Positions 1 to 11,230 of a DNA stretch of 64,000 bases are shown here, one piece after another. The notes below the pieces were generated by a model. It saw nothing but the letters and a program-made list of their open reading frames with translations, was not told the origin of the DNA and did no database searches. The DNA lies in NCBI GenBank assembly GCA_032718475.1, contig JAUCBJ010006611.1, positions 1 through 64,000 of the forward strand. The letters are read 5' to 3'. Source of the stretch: Nemertoderma westbladi. Taxonomy: Eukaryota > Xenacoelomorpha > Nemertodermatida > Nemertodermatidae. The number at the start of each line of letters is the position of its first letter. Position 1 is the first letter of the stretch. Position numbers and translations under genes: made by a program.

Positions 1-105
1 TACACACACATGCCAAATACACACATATGCCAACTACACACACATATGCCAACTACACACACGTGCCAACTACACACACATGTGCCAACTACACACACAT
101 AAAAA
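1..105. repeat. Short tandem repeat, TACACACACATGCCAAC type
   Basis: About five imperfect copies of a 17-19 bp unit (TACACACACATGCCAAC and variants) run from the window edge. The array probably extends beyond the window. No coding signal. Confidence 0.9.
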
Positions 106-489
106 ATCAGATTTTATGTGTAAAGTTGACTGGCACTTGTGGGCTTCCGTAGATTTGTTTTAACATTCATAGAATGAATAAATATCTAATTTATTAAATT
201 TGTTCGCAGTACAGGTGGTTGGTGATTGCTATTTTTAGGGTTCGAGTAAGTGAGGAAACTGGACCTAAGGCAAATCCCATGTCGGCTAATCAATATCTCA
301 TCTCATTCTTAAAGTATCAATTAAGGGAAAAGAGCAGGTTACAGTGGCACGTTATTATAACCAAAACAATAAACTAGAGTAAATAGAACAGGTCACATAC
401 ATTACATACGGTAATTTTTTGGGAGTAATCAGCTGTTATTTGCACAGATTTTTCCCTGGAGATAATGATTTTGATTACGTCTAAAGTCC
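106..489. other. Intergenic DNA, no gene seen
   Basis: AT-rich unique-looking sequence. I see no gene, RNA or clear repeat. The stretch near 332-352 resembles one near 41474-41492 (GCAGGTTACAGTGCCACGTT type), so part of it may be dispersed repeat. Confidence 0.4.
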
Positions 490-620
490 CACCCTCCCCC
501 TCCCCCCCCCCCCCCCCCCTCCCCGATGTTAGGACAATTACGACCCGGACAATTGCGACCTGGACAATTGCGACCTGGACAATTGCGACCTGGACAATTG
601 CGACCCGGACAATTGCGACC
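490..620. repeat. Poly-C tract followed by 15-bp tandem repeat
   Basis: A C-rich homopolymer tract (about 490-523) is followed by about six copies of GACAATTGCGACCTG (534-620). Short ORFs on both strands here are only translations of this repeat. Confidence 0.9.
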
Positions 621-1811
621 CATAATTTTTATTTAAAAGCATGGGTCGCAAGGTCAAAAGGACGGAAGGTCAAAATGAGACGAAGGTCCGACCGTGTAAC
701 ACTACAGTATAACACAGCACCTACTGTACCTGTACGCCTTGTCGACTGCGCACAAATAATAGTGAGCGAAGGCAGTACTTTCTTGCACTGTTTTCTACAA
801 GTTTCAGTGAGAAAATGGGGATTTTTAAGATAAAAATATTTCTTCACGGAAGGGCTTCTTGAGAAGAAATGACCCATATTTTCGGCTGACCTTAAGGCAC
901 GTGCCGTGTATGCCTTCAGGTTAATTCTGCCCTGGTACCGGTACATTTAATTGGTTATTTGTACTATATTTGAATCTACGTAGTAGGCCTATACGTTGGT
1001 CTTATAATTATCACTTGTTTTTATACTGCCTTCAGCTCAGTTTACTGACTGAAGTTTTAGACCAATAAATAAATTGAAAATATTGAAAATAATATGTTAA
1101 AATGTTGCACAGTGTTGAAGATGCCAGGTTTTCTCCAAAACCCAGGTTATGCAGAAAGGTTGAATCTAACCAAAACTACAAACCAATCAGTATCTGTACA
1201 TGTTAAAAGATAGAAATAAGCGCTACTGTATAAAACACTTAAAGAAGGGGATATTTAAAAAAATCTTCATGTATTAAATTCCAATACTATTTCGAATGAA
1301 AAATTAAAACCTGGTAAATTTGATTGGTTATCCATCGTTAAGGCATATCAAACAGAAACACATACAGTATTACATTATATTACAGATTAATCTCTTGAAT
1401 ATTTGTAAACATACAAAATTAATGAAGCGAATTGAAATGGCAGCTGAAAATTGAGTAGAAGAAAGTTCACAAAAAATATACACGGGAAAGAAGCAAAAAA
1501 TTAGAAGCGAAAGACTCTAACTCACGTAACAGTTTTATCGGAGTAATTTTGAGATAACCTGTTATATTTCAATGTTGTAAACAACTTCAAAATAACTTCG
1601 TACGTTTATACATTTTTTTCGAATAAATTTAGTTTTATTAATAAATGTAATAATAATTTGCGGATGCCTGGATATTTTAAGAACATTAATAGAGTAGGCC
1701 GATGTATATATAATTAATCATAACCCATTAGCAATAGTTTATAAATTAAATAGGTCTATTTAATGTATAATAAGTTAATAACTGCCAGTTAAGTAAGTTA
1801 ATAACTGCCAG
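621..1811. other. Intergenic DNA 3' of the sulfotransferase gene
   Basis: AT-rich DNA with no supported gene. It lies downstream of the minus-strand sulfotransferase stop codon at 1812. A 20-bp direct duplication (AAGTTAATAACTGCCAGTTA) occurs at about 1771-1815, ending just inside the last codons of the gene. Confidence 0.4.
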
Positions 1812-2232
1812 TTAAGTAAGATCCACCTTCTTTGAAAATGTCTTCCAAGCTTCTTCCATGTTGCCCTCATGTAATTCTATGCTATCAATAATAGGGCGAA
1901 GCAATTCTACTTCCTTTAAGAAGAAACAAGTTGCCCTATCATGTTCCGATATGTTATTGGCCGTTGGTAAACATTTAGAATGTATCGCTTCATTGGCATC
2001 CCTTAATTCATTTACATCTTTCGCCATTCTTTCAAGACCGTAATTGTGTATTTTATTCCAAAGTGTTTTATTAAAGTGCTGGTAGAACATCCAATCACCT
2101 AAGTTATATTGACGTATTTTATCTTGGCTTATGCTGTTGTTCTCAACAATCCTGTTAACATTTTTCATATTATAAACAATATCGCGGATCTCCCAACACA
2201 GTAACTCTTTCATAAGAATTAGAGACTCTTCA
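1812..2232 (-). CDS. Galactose/galactosylceramide-type sulfotransferase, exon 3 (C-terminus)
   Basis: Last coding exon of a Golgi Gal-3-O-sulfotransferase family member (PAPS-dependent sulfation of galactose on glycolipids or glycans). The frame reads ESLILMKELLCW, then EIRDIVYNMKN, then the family signature YQHFNKTLWNKI, and ends with a charged tail and a stop at 1812-1814. The family uses this C-terminal region for acceptor and PAPS binding. The exon continues exon 2 (3719-3996) in phase across a tyrosine codon split TA/T. The preceding segment ends in AG (2234-2233), as an acceptor should. The ATG at 2213 is internal, not a start. Family identity is a strong visual match; the exact paralogue is unknown. 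Confidence 0.8.
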
Positions 2233-3718
2233 CTAGTGACGGGCCTAGCGGCCCGATAAGGAACCGACTTTTTATTTTAAATAAAAGAGACAACGAGAAT
2301 TAGTATAGAACTAATAATTATGTAAAAATACAATCATATTTCATACAATAATTATTAATAAATTCGATATATTATTAGTTGCTCAATTCTAGAACAAAAT
2401 CGACCTGCAACTAGTGAAGACCTCGTTTTGGAATTTCGAAACCACGCTGGTGCGATGCGCGATATCGTGTTTAGTTAATAAATTGAAAACTCCATCAGTT
2501 CATGTGCAACCAGTAATAAGAAATCGCGATAAATGTAATTAAATAAAATTTATTCTAGAAAAATTTTCCTCAAAAAGTATGAAGTCTTGGCATTGGTGAC
2601 GCGAAACTAGGCTAGTGAGATTCAGGATATTGCGTTTAATATAAAAATCGAAAACGCTATCGAATTCCGTAAAGGCGTTAATAAAATACTGCAACTTTTT
2701 TGAAATTTGTAAAATTCTAGAACTAGAAAAAATTAATTTTTGAACGGCGCTGTTTGGGGTTTCGAAACATGGATAGGCTGAAAGAGGACATCGAATTAAG
2801 TTGAAAAATGAAAACCCCATCGAATTTGGACAAAGCGTTCCGGAGTTATAGCGGATCGAAAAAAATTGACCCCCCCCAGTCGCCAAAAATTTACAGTAAT
2901 TTAAAATTTTGCAAAAAAAATTTTTTGCGTTATTTTTGATGGCGAATCGATTGGCAGTACTGGCTACGAAAAATTTTTTTTGAAATTTTTGGTCAGAAAA
3001 AAAAACATGGAAAAAGTATATTCTTAAAGAGATTTGATGTCTTTGCCTATGGTCAGAGAATGATCCAACTCTGTACTTGGCAATCGCTTAAATCCATTCA
3101 GCTGAATGGCACAGTAGAGTAAACTAAAGTAAATTCCCTATACAATGTTCTGAAGGGGAGACTGACAGAGAGTAATCCAACAATAAAACATTTTGCAATA
3201 ATGTTGGCATTAATGTAGCCAACACACTGTGTACTAAAGTCATTCAGCTTACATTAGCAGAGGGAGATATTCGCATAGAATGCATTGGGAAGAGTAATTC
3301 AGCTGAGGCGATTAACTAAACCAACCAGTTAATATTTGCTTTGACAGAGTGTCCTAGGGCCTAAACAAACAGTATGGGTGTACTGAGTACAATAATCTTG
3401 GCAACCTCATCGATTTATACTAAGCCTTGTGTAGAAATGCATTACATAAGCCATTTTTCATGAGGACACCAGCTGTCATTGGTGTTATTTTACCATTGCG
3501 CCTATGGCGTTTTTTCGTTTATGTCTATTTTTCGAACCCACGGCTCATGGACGAAATAGCGGAACATACCAGGGACCTTAGAATCGCGGTATCTAGCCGC
3601 TGTGAAAATTTCATCAAAATCGTTAGAGTGGTTTTGGCTAGAGATTAGTCAGTCAGTCAGCCAGCCAGCCAGCCAGCCAGTCTCGAGCAATTCTTACAGT
3701 AATGAACCTCTCGGTTCC
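2233..3718 (-). other. Sulfotransferase intron 2 or inserted element
   Basis: This 1486-bp segment separates exon 2 from exon 3. Read on the minus strand it begins GGAACCGA and ends CACTAG, so it has AG at the 3' end but not GT at the 5' end. GGAACCGA recurs inverted near the far end (TCGGTTCC), and a CGGGCC/GGCCCG hairpin lies at about 2240-2255. Near 3610-3680 the plus strand has a sequence like a non-LTR retrotransposon 3' end, followed by a (GTCA/GCCA)n microsatellite at 3649-3680. It may be a non-canonical intron or a transposon insertion in an exon. No host gene is seen inside. Confidence 0.55.
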
Positions 3719-3996
3719 TAATAATGTTCCAAGAGTATTATAAGGTCAAAATCCTTCTCTATTTCAGTAATTACATTCTGTATTTCCGAAACATTGCTCT
3801 CATCTTCTAATATATATCCGAAATCATTAAGCATTGGGTTCACAAATCTTCTTTTGTTGAAGAAAATTTTTTCAGGTTGTTTCATGTAGGTATCGAATAA
3901 CTCGCTAGGTTCTTTCTCCTCATTTGATTTTATTTGAAAACTAGGAGAGAAAAATTCGCATTCATCATCATCACTGTTTGGGATTTTAGAAAATAT
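3719..3996 (-). CDS. Galactose/galactosylceramide-type sulfotransferase, exon 2
   Basis: Internal exon without its own start codon. It is open for 92 codons after an acceptor-like TTGCAATAG. It encodes an acidic stretch, then FFNKRRFVNPMLNDFGY and EIEKDFDLIILLEHY, which correspond to the middle of Gal-3-O-sulfotransferases (the NPML..DFG and DLVMISEYFDESL regions). It falls exactly between the N-terminal exon 1 (10328-10815) and exon 3 (1812-2232). A stop codon follows directly at 3718 if the downstream segment is not removed. Its phase (0) does not match the phase-2 donor of exon 1, so either the gene is decayed or one base in the A-run at the end of exon 1 is wrong. Confidence 0.72.
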
Positions 3997-4260
3997 CTAT
4001 TGCAATTCTTAGATGTAAAATGGTATTAATATTAACAATCACAATGCTTTACATTTGGATTCATATGGATATGGATTGATCCAAAATTTAAAAAATATTC
4101 AATCTTACTGTACTTCTTATTAACTTGAGGTTTTAATATTGTGTCGGGCACCGTTACCGTAAATTTCGTTAAAAAATAACCAGGTTTTCTTAACGATAGT
4201 CCCGCATATATTGCGCTGAACTTTACATGGAAGCTAAAAGTATAGTAAATATAGTAAACA

Positions 4261-5136
4261 TCACTTATAGATCTAATGGAGCACAGTACGGCATGTTGGC
4301 AAGGGTCGCGACGCGAGAATAGATCTAATGGAGCGCAGTAGGGCTATTGGATCGGCTCGGGGTGCGAGGATAGATCTAATGGAGCACAACAATAAGCTGT
4401 GTTGGCTCGGTTCGGTGCGCGAGAATATATCTAATGGAGCGCAGTAGGGCGTGTTGGCTCGGTTCAGGACTCGAAAATAGATCTAATGGAGCGCAGAAGG
4501 GCGTGTTGGCTCGGTTCAGGATGCGAGAATATATCTAATGGAGCGCAGTAGGCCGTGTTGGCTCGGTTCAGGACTCGAAAATAGATCTAATGGAGCGCAG
4601 AAGGGCGTATTGGCTCGGTTCAGGACTCGAAAATAGATCTAAAGGAGCGCAGAAGGGCGTGTTGGCTCGGTTCAGGATGCGAGAATATATCTAATGGAGC
4701 GCAGTAGGCCGTGTTGGCTCGGTTCAGGACTCGAAAATAGATCTAATGGAGCGCAGTAGGGCGTGTTGGCTCGGTTCAGGACTCGAAAATAGATCTAATG
4801 GAGCGCAGAAGGGCGTATTGGCTCGGTTCAGGACTCGAAAATAGATCTAAAGGAGCGCAGAAGGGCGTGTTGGCTCGGTTCAGGACTCGAAAATAGATCT
4901 AATGGAGCGCAGAAGGGCGTGTTGGCTCGGTTCAGGACTCGAAAATAGATCTAATGGAGCGCAGAAGGGCGTGTTGGCTCGGTTCAGGACTCGAAAATAG
5001 ATCTAATGGAGCGCAGTAGGGCGTATTGGCTCGGTTCAGGACTCGAAAATAGATCCAATGGAGCGCAGAAGGGCGTATTGGCTCGGTTCAGGACTCGAAA
5101 ATAGATCTAAAGGAGCGCAGAAGGGCGTGTTGGCCT
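4261..5136. repeat. 52-bp satellite array, block 1
   Basis: About 17 tandem copies of a 52-bp unit, GATCTAATGGAGCGCAGAAG followed by GGCGTGTTGGCTCGGTTCAG and GACTCGAAAATA. Most copies are 95% or more alike; the first few are more divergent. The array lies in intron 1 of the minus-strand sulfotransferase gene and resumes at 6757 after a retrotransposon fragment. Confidence 0.95.
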
Positions 5137-5416
5137 GCTACCGGTAGGCCTACTGGTAAAATCAGTACAGCAGTGTTTTATGTGAAGTAAATAATCTTAA
5201 TTTTGCGACATCTTATAAGCAACTAAATTTATAATGTATGAAAAGACCAAATGAAATTCAATATTAATTTTCACCTGTTTGCATGGATGGTTGTTTTTAG
5301 GTTATCTTTCATTTGGCAGTCCATCGGTCCAGTTCGCCACTCTTTCGATTCAGTTCGGTTCAGTTCGGTCCAGTTCGGTCCAGATTCGAGTACAGAACTA
5401 TCCTTATAAATGCGTT

Positions 5417-5695
5417 GATATAGATGAAAGCGAATATGAGGAACATGATGTATTTTTGAAAACAGCAAATATTGAAATACTTAAAAATAAATTGGGTAAA
5501 ATTCAAACAAATACAGTCAATTTGCCCAAAGTGGAACCGATAATATTACAAACAAAAATAAATGATAAGACAATGGAAATGGAATTCGATCCAGGTGCTA
5601 AACACAGCGTGATACCGAATACAATTTATAGAGAAAAATTCAGTGAATTGAAACTAAGTCGAGGCAATACAAAACATGCAAATACCTTCATCTAA
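5417..5695 (+). pseudogene. Ty3/Gypsy protease region (degenerate)
   Basis: The frame encodes a retropepsin-like stretch: KINDKTMEMEFDPGAKHSVI, then a YREKF segment. The catalytic triplet normally read as DTGA is DPGA here, with the nucleophile-supporting Thr/Ser replaced by Pro, so activity is unlikely. It stops at 5693-5695, where the alignment with the next domain is cut by a deletion. Upstream, the open frame includes low-complexity CAGTTCGGT repeats (5335-5385) that are probably not coding. Confidence 0.6.
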
Positions 5696-5699
5696 AAAG

Positions 5700-6318
5700 G
5701 AATTACAGAGTGTACTGGCTACAACGAATTACTTACGTCGGTATGTACGTACACAATTACGCAGAGATTTCACGTCCGTTATATGATTTATTGAAAGGTG
5801 ATGGTCATTTATCATGGAATGACATGGCCACATACAGTTACAAGGTATTAAAGGAAGCGATAGTCAAATCGACTCTCTTACACCATTTCAATCCAAAAGA
5901 AATACCAATAGTCATTACAGATGCATCCGAATACACGGTATCGGCTATATTAGGACAAGAAAACAATGGAGGATTTCGACCAATAGCATTTTTATCAGCA
6001 AAACTTGATAAAAGACAGCAAAACTATTCTCAACTCGATAGAGAAGGTTTAGCTATTATATATGGGGTTCGAAAATTCAAGCATTATATACTAGGAAGAA
6101 AGTTTAAGTTGATAACTGATAATAGTCCTCTGAAGAGAATTTTATCACCATCGAAGTCATTATCTTCGACTACATTATCACGATTACAACATTGGGCGGT
6201 TGAACTTGCTGCATATGATTACACAGTTACAAGTGTACGATCACAAGAGAATATTGCAGATGCGCTCTCTCGTCTTACACCGAAAACGACAAACATTTTA
6301 CAAAGATGTCGATATTGA
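5700..6318 (+). pseudogene. Ty3/Gypsy RT connection and RNase H
   Basis: The sequence starts with the family pattern KKELQSVLATTNYLRRYV, shifts frame after a 4-bp duplication near 5745, then reads SRPLYDLLKGD. The RNase H domain follows: VITDASEYTVSAILGQ (first Asp), SQLDREGLAIIYGVRKFKHY (Glu), LITDNSPL (Asp) and ENIADALSRL (last Asp). These are the four expected acidic positions of Ty3/Gypsy RNase H. Further integrase N-terminal sequence follows in another frame. It is not expressed as a functional pol. Confidence 0.85.
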
Positions 6319-6756
6319 ATTACATAGTACTGATTTACAGCAGCAACAAATGGTAAATGTATTTCCTATAAACAAAAAGAAATTACAGGAGGAAACAGAA
6401 AAGGATGCAGTGTTGCATCACTTTAAACGAAGTATAGAATGTGGTGAACGTATACATGGATTGAAAGGAACTCCCAAGTTACAGAATTACAAATCCATTG
6501 AAAACGAATTAACGGTACACGATGGTATTATTATGAGAGGTGGTACTGTAGAGTTGTGATTCCAAACAATTTACAACATAAAATTCTTAATGAGTTGATA
6601 CGGCTCATGTTGGTCAATCAAGAATGATGTACCAATCTTCAGAAGTTTGTTGGTGGCCTGGTATCAAAGAAGATATAAAGTTATACATAGAATCATGTAT
6701 CCCATGCCAACAACACGCAAACTCACCAACACCGACTTATGAATCACTACCTATTA

Positions 6757-7570
6757 AGGGCGTGTTGGCTCGGTTGAGGACTCGAAAATAGATCTAATGG
6801 AGCGCAGAAGGGCGTGTTGGCTCGGTTGAGGACTCGAAAATAGATCTAATGGAGCGCAGAAGGGCGTGTTGGCTCGGTTCAGGACTCGAAAATAGATCTA
6901 ATGGAGCGCAGAACGGCGTGTTGGCTCGGTTCAGGACTCGAAAATAGATCTAATGGAGCGCAGAACGGCGTGTTGGCTCGGTTGAGGACTCGAAAATAGA
7001 TCTAATGGAGCGCAGAAGGGCGTGTTGGCTCGGTTCAGGACTCGAAAATAGATATAATGGAGCGCAGAACGGCGTGTTGGCTCGGTTCAGGACTCGAAAA
7101 TAGATCTAATGGAGCGCAGAACGGCGTGTTGGCTCGGTTGAGGACTCGAAAATAGATCTAATGGAGCGCAGAAGGGCGTGTTGGCTCGGTTGAGGACTCG
7201 AAAATAGATATAATGGAGCGCAGAAGGGCGTGTTGGCTCGGTTCAGGACTCGAAAATAGATCTAATGGAGCGCAGAAGGGCGTGTTGGCTCGGTTCAGGA
7301 CTCGAAAATAGATCTAATGGAGCGCAGAACGGCGTGTTGGCTCGGTTCAGGACTCGAAAATAGATCTAAAGGAGCGCAGAAGGGCGTGTTGGCTCGGTTC
7401 AGGACTCGAAAATAGATCTAATGGAGCGCAGAACGGCGTGTTGGCTCGGTTCAGGACGCGAGAATAGATCTAATGGAGCGCAGAAGGGCGTGTTGGCTCG
7501 GTTGATGACTCGAAAATAGAGCTAATGGAGCGCAGAACGGCGTGTTGGCTCGGTTCAGGACGCGAGAATA
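6757..7570. repeat. 52-bp satellite array, block 2
   Basis: About 16 more copies of the unit seen at 4261-5136, with the same consensus and the additional variant CAGAACGGCG. The change from retroelement to satellite occurs mid-unit at GGGCGTGTTGG, and block 1 is interrupted mid-unit at the same motif (5126-5136). Confidence 0.95.
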
Positions 7571-7878
7571 ATTACAATTCAATTCAATGTATTTAATCAG
7601 ATAAACGGACATATAAAAAAATAAAACTGCAAAAATGCGGTTACTAGAATCGCACAGATAACGTTAAGAATAAATAAAATTAATGTTCACAGTTAATAAA
7701 AGATTGAACCCATGCAATGTAGTAGTAGCAAAAGGTGCATTGTGGGGTTTAATATTATTACTCCAGGGCAATGTATGTCCATGGAAAAGTACTGATTGTC
7801 GAGTGTTTCGTTTCAAAATTTACCCCCGCCGTATCATAAATCCCCTTTACAAAGTTTTCGCTTGCTACTTCTTTAATA
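7571..7878. mobile_element. Insertion of unknown type within the satellite
   Basis: About 308 bp unrelated to the satellite, bounded on both sides by AGGACGCGAGAATA (7557-7570 and 7879-7892). This may be a 14-bp target-site duplication, although the same motif is part of the satellite unit. The insert has no terminal inverted repeats that I can see and a short spurious ORF. Confidence 0.45.
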
Positions 7879-8060
7879 GGACGCGAGAATAGATCTAATG
7901 GAGTGTAGTAGGGAGTGTTGGCACGGTTCTGGACTCGAAAATAGATCCAATGGAGAGCAGTATGGCGTGTTGGCTCGGCTCGGGGCGCGAGAATAGATCT
8001 AATGGAGTGTAGTAGGGAGTGTTGGCTCGGCTAGGGGCGCGAGAATATATCAAATGGAGC
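7879..8060. repeat. 52-bp satellite array, block 3 (divergent)
   Basis: Three to four diverged copies of the 52-bp unit (ATCTAATGGAGTGTAGTAGG, GCGCGAGAATA variants), fading out near 8060. Higher divergence at the edge is typical for satellite borders. Confidence 0.85.
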
Positions 8061-8846
8061 ACAGTGTTCCCAATTGGTTCTGATCTGATTCTATTTTAGT
8101 TAACTATAATTTCGACCAAAGCATCTCCCTATGTTGTTCACTAAAATTATCAAAAAAAATCCGTCACCATCGTCACCAGTTTTATCAAATGGGACATTAA
8201 AGACGGCCCCTAGGCCTAAACCAATAAAATTGTATAAAAGTCTTTAAAATTGGAGACTGTTTGTGGTTTTTAATGTTTTGCGACACTACTTTATATTTTT
8301 GTAATTTTATAAAATATATTGGATTTGCTGTGGTCCCAGTGTTCCCAAATGGGAACAGGTCTTTTTTGTGAAAACTAACAGGCACAATTTTTTTTACAAA
8401 TTTAAATTGACTCGAATTGAAACTGTTTCGAAAATTTCAACAAATTTGCTCAGATTTAAAGAGGGTTGGGAAATAGAAGGTTAAAACTGTGACAATTCAA
8501 CACTATTGAGAGCTCAACTAACTGATGAACATGACTGCATATGAAATGTACTGTAGGCCTATTACGTTTGTTAAAAAAGTTTGTTAAGTTTGTGAATTTT
8601 TGGCTTTGGGGTGGAGAGATCAAATGGAGCCAGTATATTGAGAAGATGCGAATTTTTCTGCAATGCACTGCACATTGCACAATGCACTGAGTCACAAACT
8701 GCGGGTCAATGTAATTTATGATATCGTATAGACGGACCGGATCTCACGGGGACCGAATAATCCAGCAATGAATTACATATTTTTATTACAATATTTGTGT
8801 TCTCTATTATTTTTAGACATACATATTATTAGGTGCAGATCAATAT

Positions 8847-8878
<32 letters not shown>

Positions 8879-10327
8879 ATCCCTACTCACCCAGCTAATT
8901 CCCCTGGAGCCTAATATTGCTCTCAGAGGACATTTAATTATCTTTTTTACTTTTATTTTTATGAGGAATTTAATCATATTATTGTTGTTTGTTCTAAAAT
9001 AATAATTGTTGAACCTTTTAACAGTCATAAATGATCATTAACTAAGGATTTTATTTAAAGGTAATTATAATGGTTTGTTGTACAGTATATTTGTGTTAGT
9101 AATATATCATCCATCATCTTGGTCATTAGTTGGGTGGAAACAATAACGGAGGATGCGAGATACAAATACAGTATAATAAATAATGATAAAATGATTTTAT
9201 AATGCTTATAGCAGTTGGCAGGTTTTTTGGACTTTCAGAAGTGATCAGATCAGACAAACGTCCTTGCCGTTTCCGAAATCCGAATTCAAAAGTAGGCCTA
9301 CTGTGTTAACAACAAACTGAATCGGTTCGGTAGGCCTACAGTAGCTACTGCAGTACGGTACGGAATCACGTAATTTCCTTAGTAACAGAGGTAGACACGC
9401 TGACAGAGCCAGAAGTAGAAAGATGGCCGAGCGCGGCGTAATTTCCTTAGATACGGCTATCAGTGGATATTATTTTGATTATTTCGAATTTAAGGAAGCC
9501 TATGTAGATAATCGGAAATTTTTGAAGCCATCTACTATTTGTTAGTAGACTACTGTGTGTGGGATTGTTTTCTGACTGTAGGTTAGTTTTTCCGACTGTT
9601 GGAACAGTAGGTCTTTTTGACTGTTGGTGAGTTTTTCTGACTGTTGGTAGGTATTTTTGACTGTTGTCCCCAATACTATAGTATTGTCCTTAATTCGATC
9701 TATCCTGTTAGAAGTAGGATTACTGGAAAGTTGACTTTTGAAAACGACCTCATGTTGCCATGGTAAAATGGGGCCCATAAATTATGTTGCAAATTTGGTT
9801 CCCCTTAAAAAATGAAAGGTATGGTAATTACCTACACCTGTGCCAATTTTGGTACTTTTGTCAAGAATGTCCACATGGACCTTAATATTGAAGTTAAAGC
9901 GACTTGAATAAGCCATTGGATTGTACTCTACAGTTTTTAATGCACTACCAGTATTCAGCGTCTAAGAACCATAATCATTTTATGTATATCTAACTCGCTT
10001 CCCTCGCTCGGCATATAAATACACTCGGTCCCTCTGGTCATAACGCTGCAAAGTGGTACTTTGCACACAATTACTGTACGGTACCGTATGTAAATACTGT
10101 ACTGTAAATGTAATTTTCTTGATTGTTGAGTATGTCACAGCTGCATGTGGAGAATAGTTAATGTAATTGTTCTGTGGGGTGGGGGCAAGTTTTCTCCAGT
10201 GACAATTCTTATTGACAGGGGGTAATTATCCCAGTTCCCATATTATTTTATTTTTATACAATTTTTTAATTAAGATTTCAGGCTACGAACGATGTCATAA
10301 ATTAATTGCCCCTTTGACCTTAATTAC
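8061..10327. other. Rest of sulfotransferase intron 1
   Basis: No exon is recognised here. It holds a 29-nt or longer poly-C tract near 8847-8875 and a run of about four diverged 30-35 bp repeats (GTTTTTCTGACTGTTGGTA type, 9565-9665). Frequent TAGGCCTA and TACCGGTA palindromic words are also seen elsewhere in this genome. Short ORFs look spurious. Confidence 0.5.
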
Positions 10328-10815
10328 CATTTTTTAAAGTAATGGAATTTGATGTACGACGTCGTCAATGTGGCAGGATCCCGTATGTTAGAAATATACT
10401 TTGTACCGACTGGCATAACATGCTTAATCCTTCTATTGTAGCGCAAGTGTAGAAAAGAAACATTAGGGTGCTGTGTGTAGGTATTGAGATCTATAGTATC
10501 CCACCAATCTGTCCACCAGACATTTGAAACAGTGTAGCCAGAGACTACATTGCTTGGCATCAACGGTGTCAGTTTGTTCCAGAATGCATGATTAGTAAAC
10601 ATGGATATTGTCGAAGATGTCCCTGTTTTGTGTGTTTTTAACCAAAATATATTCATCACTCGCCGACAAGTTTTATCTGTAACAGTAACATCATTATCGA
10701 TATAATTGGCGTTATTTAATTCATAGAAAGTCGTCGTCGTTATTAATCTGTATACTGTGAACCACAATACCGTAGCCACCAATAACAAGATACGTTTGAT
10801 ACGAAATATTCTCAT
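10328..10815 (-). CDS. Galactose/galactosylceramide-type sulfotransferase, exon 1 (N-terminus)
   Basis: First coding exon of a type II Golgi sulfotransferase. Residues 6-25 form a signal anchor (basic start, then LLLVATVLWFTVY). The PAPS 5'-phosphosulfate-binding motif is LKTHKTGTSST (59-69), with the conserved Lys/Thr pattern of Gal-3-O-sulfotransferases. HLRYNRR (123-129) is a further family motif. The 3'-phosphate motif is SNIRDPATLTTS (142-153). The exon probably ends at 10328 with a good donor (ATG|GTAATT); without splicing it stops at 10326. The family is about 400-430 residues; exons 2 and 3 at 3719-3996 and 1812-2232 bring this gene to about 395. The phase of this donor does not fit exon 2. 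Confidence 0.8.
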
Positions 10816-11230
10816 TATGCAGCAATAATATTAATGTATAAACTGAACTATGATTTTTCACTTTCTATCAGGATTTTTTTCAAATTTTTGTCGGTGAAAA
10901 TCTTTGTGAAACTTTTCGATTTGACTGAAAAGTTTAAACGGTTGTTCACCTGAATGTAAGACCCGATGACTCAAAAACCTCAGATTCAGAAATATATGAT
11001 AATTATTCTGTTGGGTTTTATCTTGAAAATATAAAAACCCTGTGCGAGTGTGAATAAAACTCACGATTAATCGCCATCGTACGAGCAATTCTCATTTGTA
11101 CTATTTCTACGATTAATCGTTGCAACGATTAATCGTATGTTTGATGTGAATGAAATCGCACGTTGTCAAGATTGATTGTAGAAATTTGACGATTAATCGT
11201 GAAAAAGATTAATCGTATTGCTATTGTGAA
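10816..11230. repeat. Region with repeated ACGATTAATCGT palindromes
   Basis: Upstream of the sulfotransferase start. The palindrome ACGATTAATCGT or a half of it recurs at about 11060, 11109, 11127, 11190 and 11207. The sequence between shows partly inverted flanks (GTGTGAATAAAACTCACGAT near 11047, GATTAATCGTATTGCTATTG near 11208). It may be a foldback element or a promoter-proximal cluster; I cannot decide. Confidence 0.45.

Larger units (their letters stand above)
5137..6756 (+). mobile_element. Ty3/Gypsy LTR-retrotransposon fragment
   Basis: A 1.6-kb internal fragment of a Ty3/Gypsy element, with no LTRs, embedded between two blocks of the 52-bp satellite. In order it shows a retropepsin-like segment (to 5695), the end of RT with a complete-looking RNase H (5700-6318), and the start of the integrase zinc-binding region (about 6370-6750, frameshifted). 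The RT fingers and palm are missing, so an internal deletion joins protease to RT thumb near 5680-5700. Frame shifts occur near 5745 (a GTAC duplication) and 6300. The element is dead. Confidence 0.85.

Noticed and set aside
429-946. Overlapping ORFs on both strands at 429-946
   Set aside because: They are translations of poly-C and of a 15-bp tandem repeat, without coding character.
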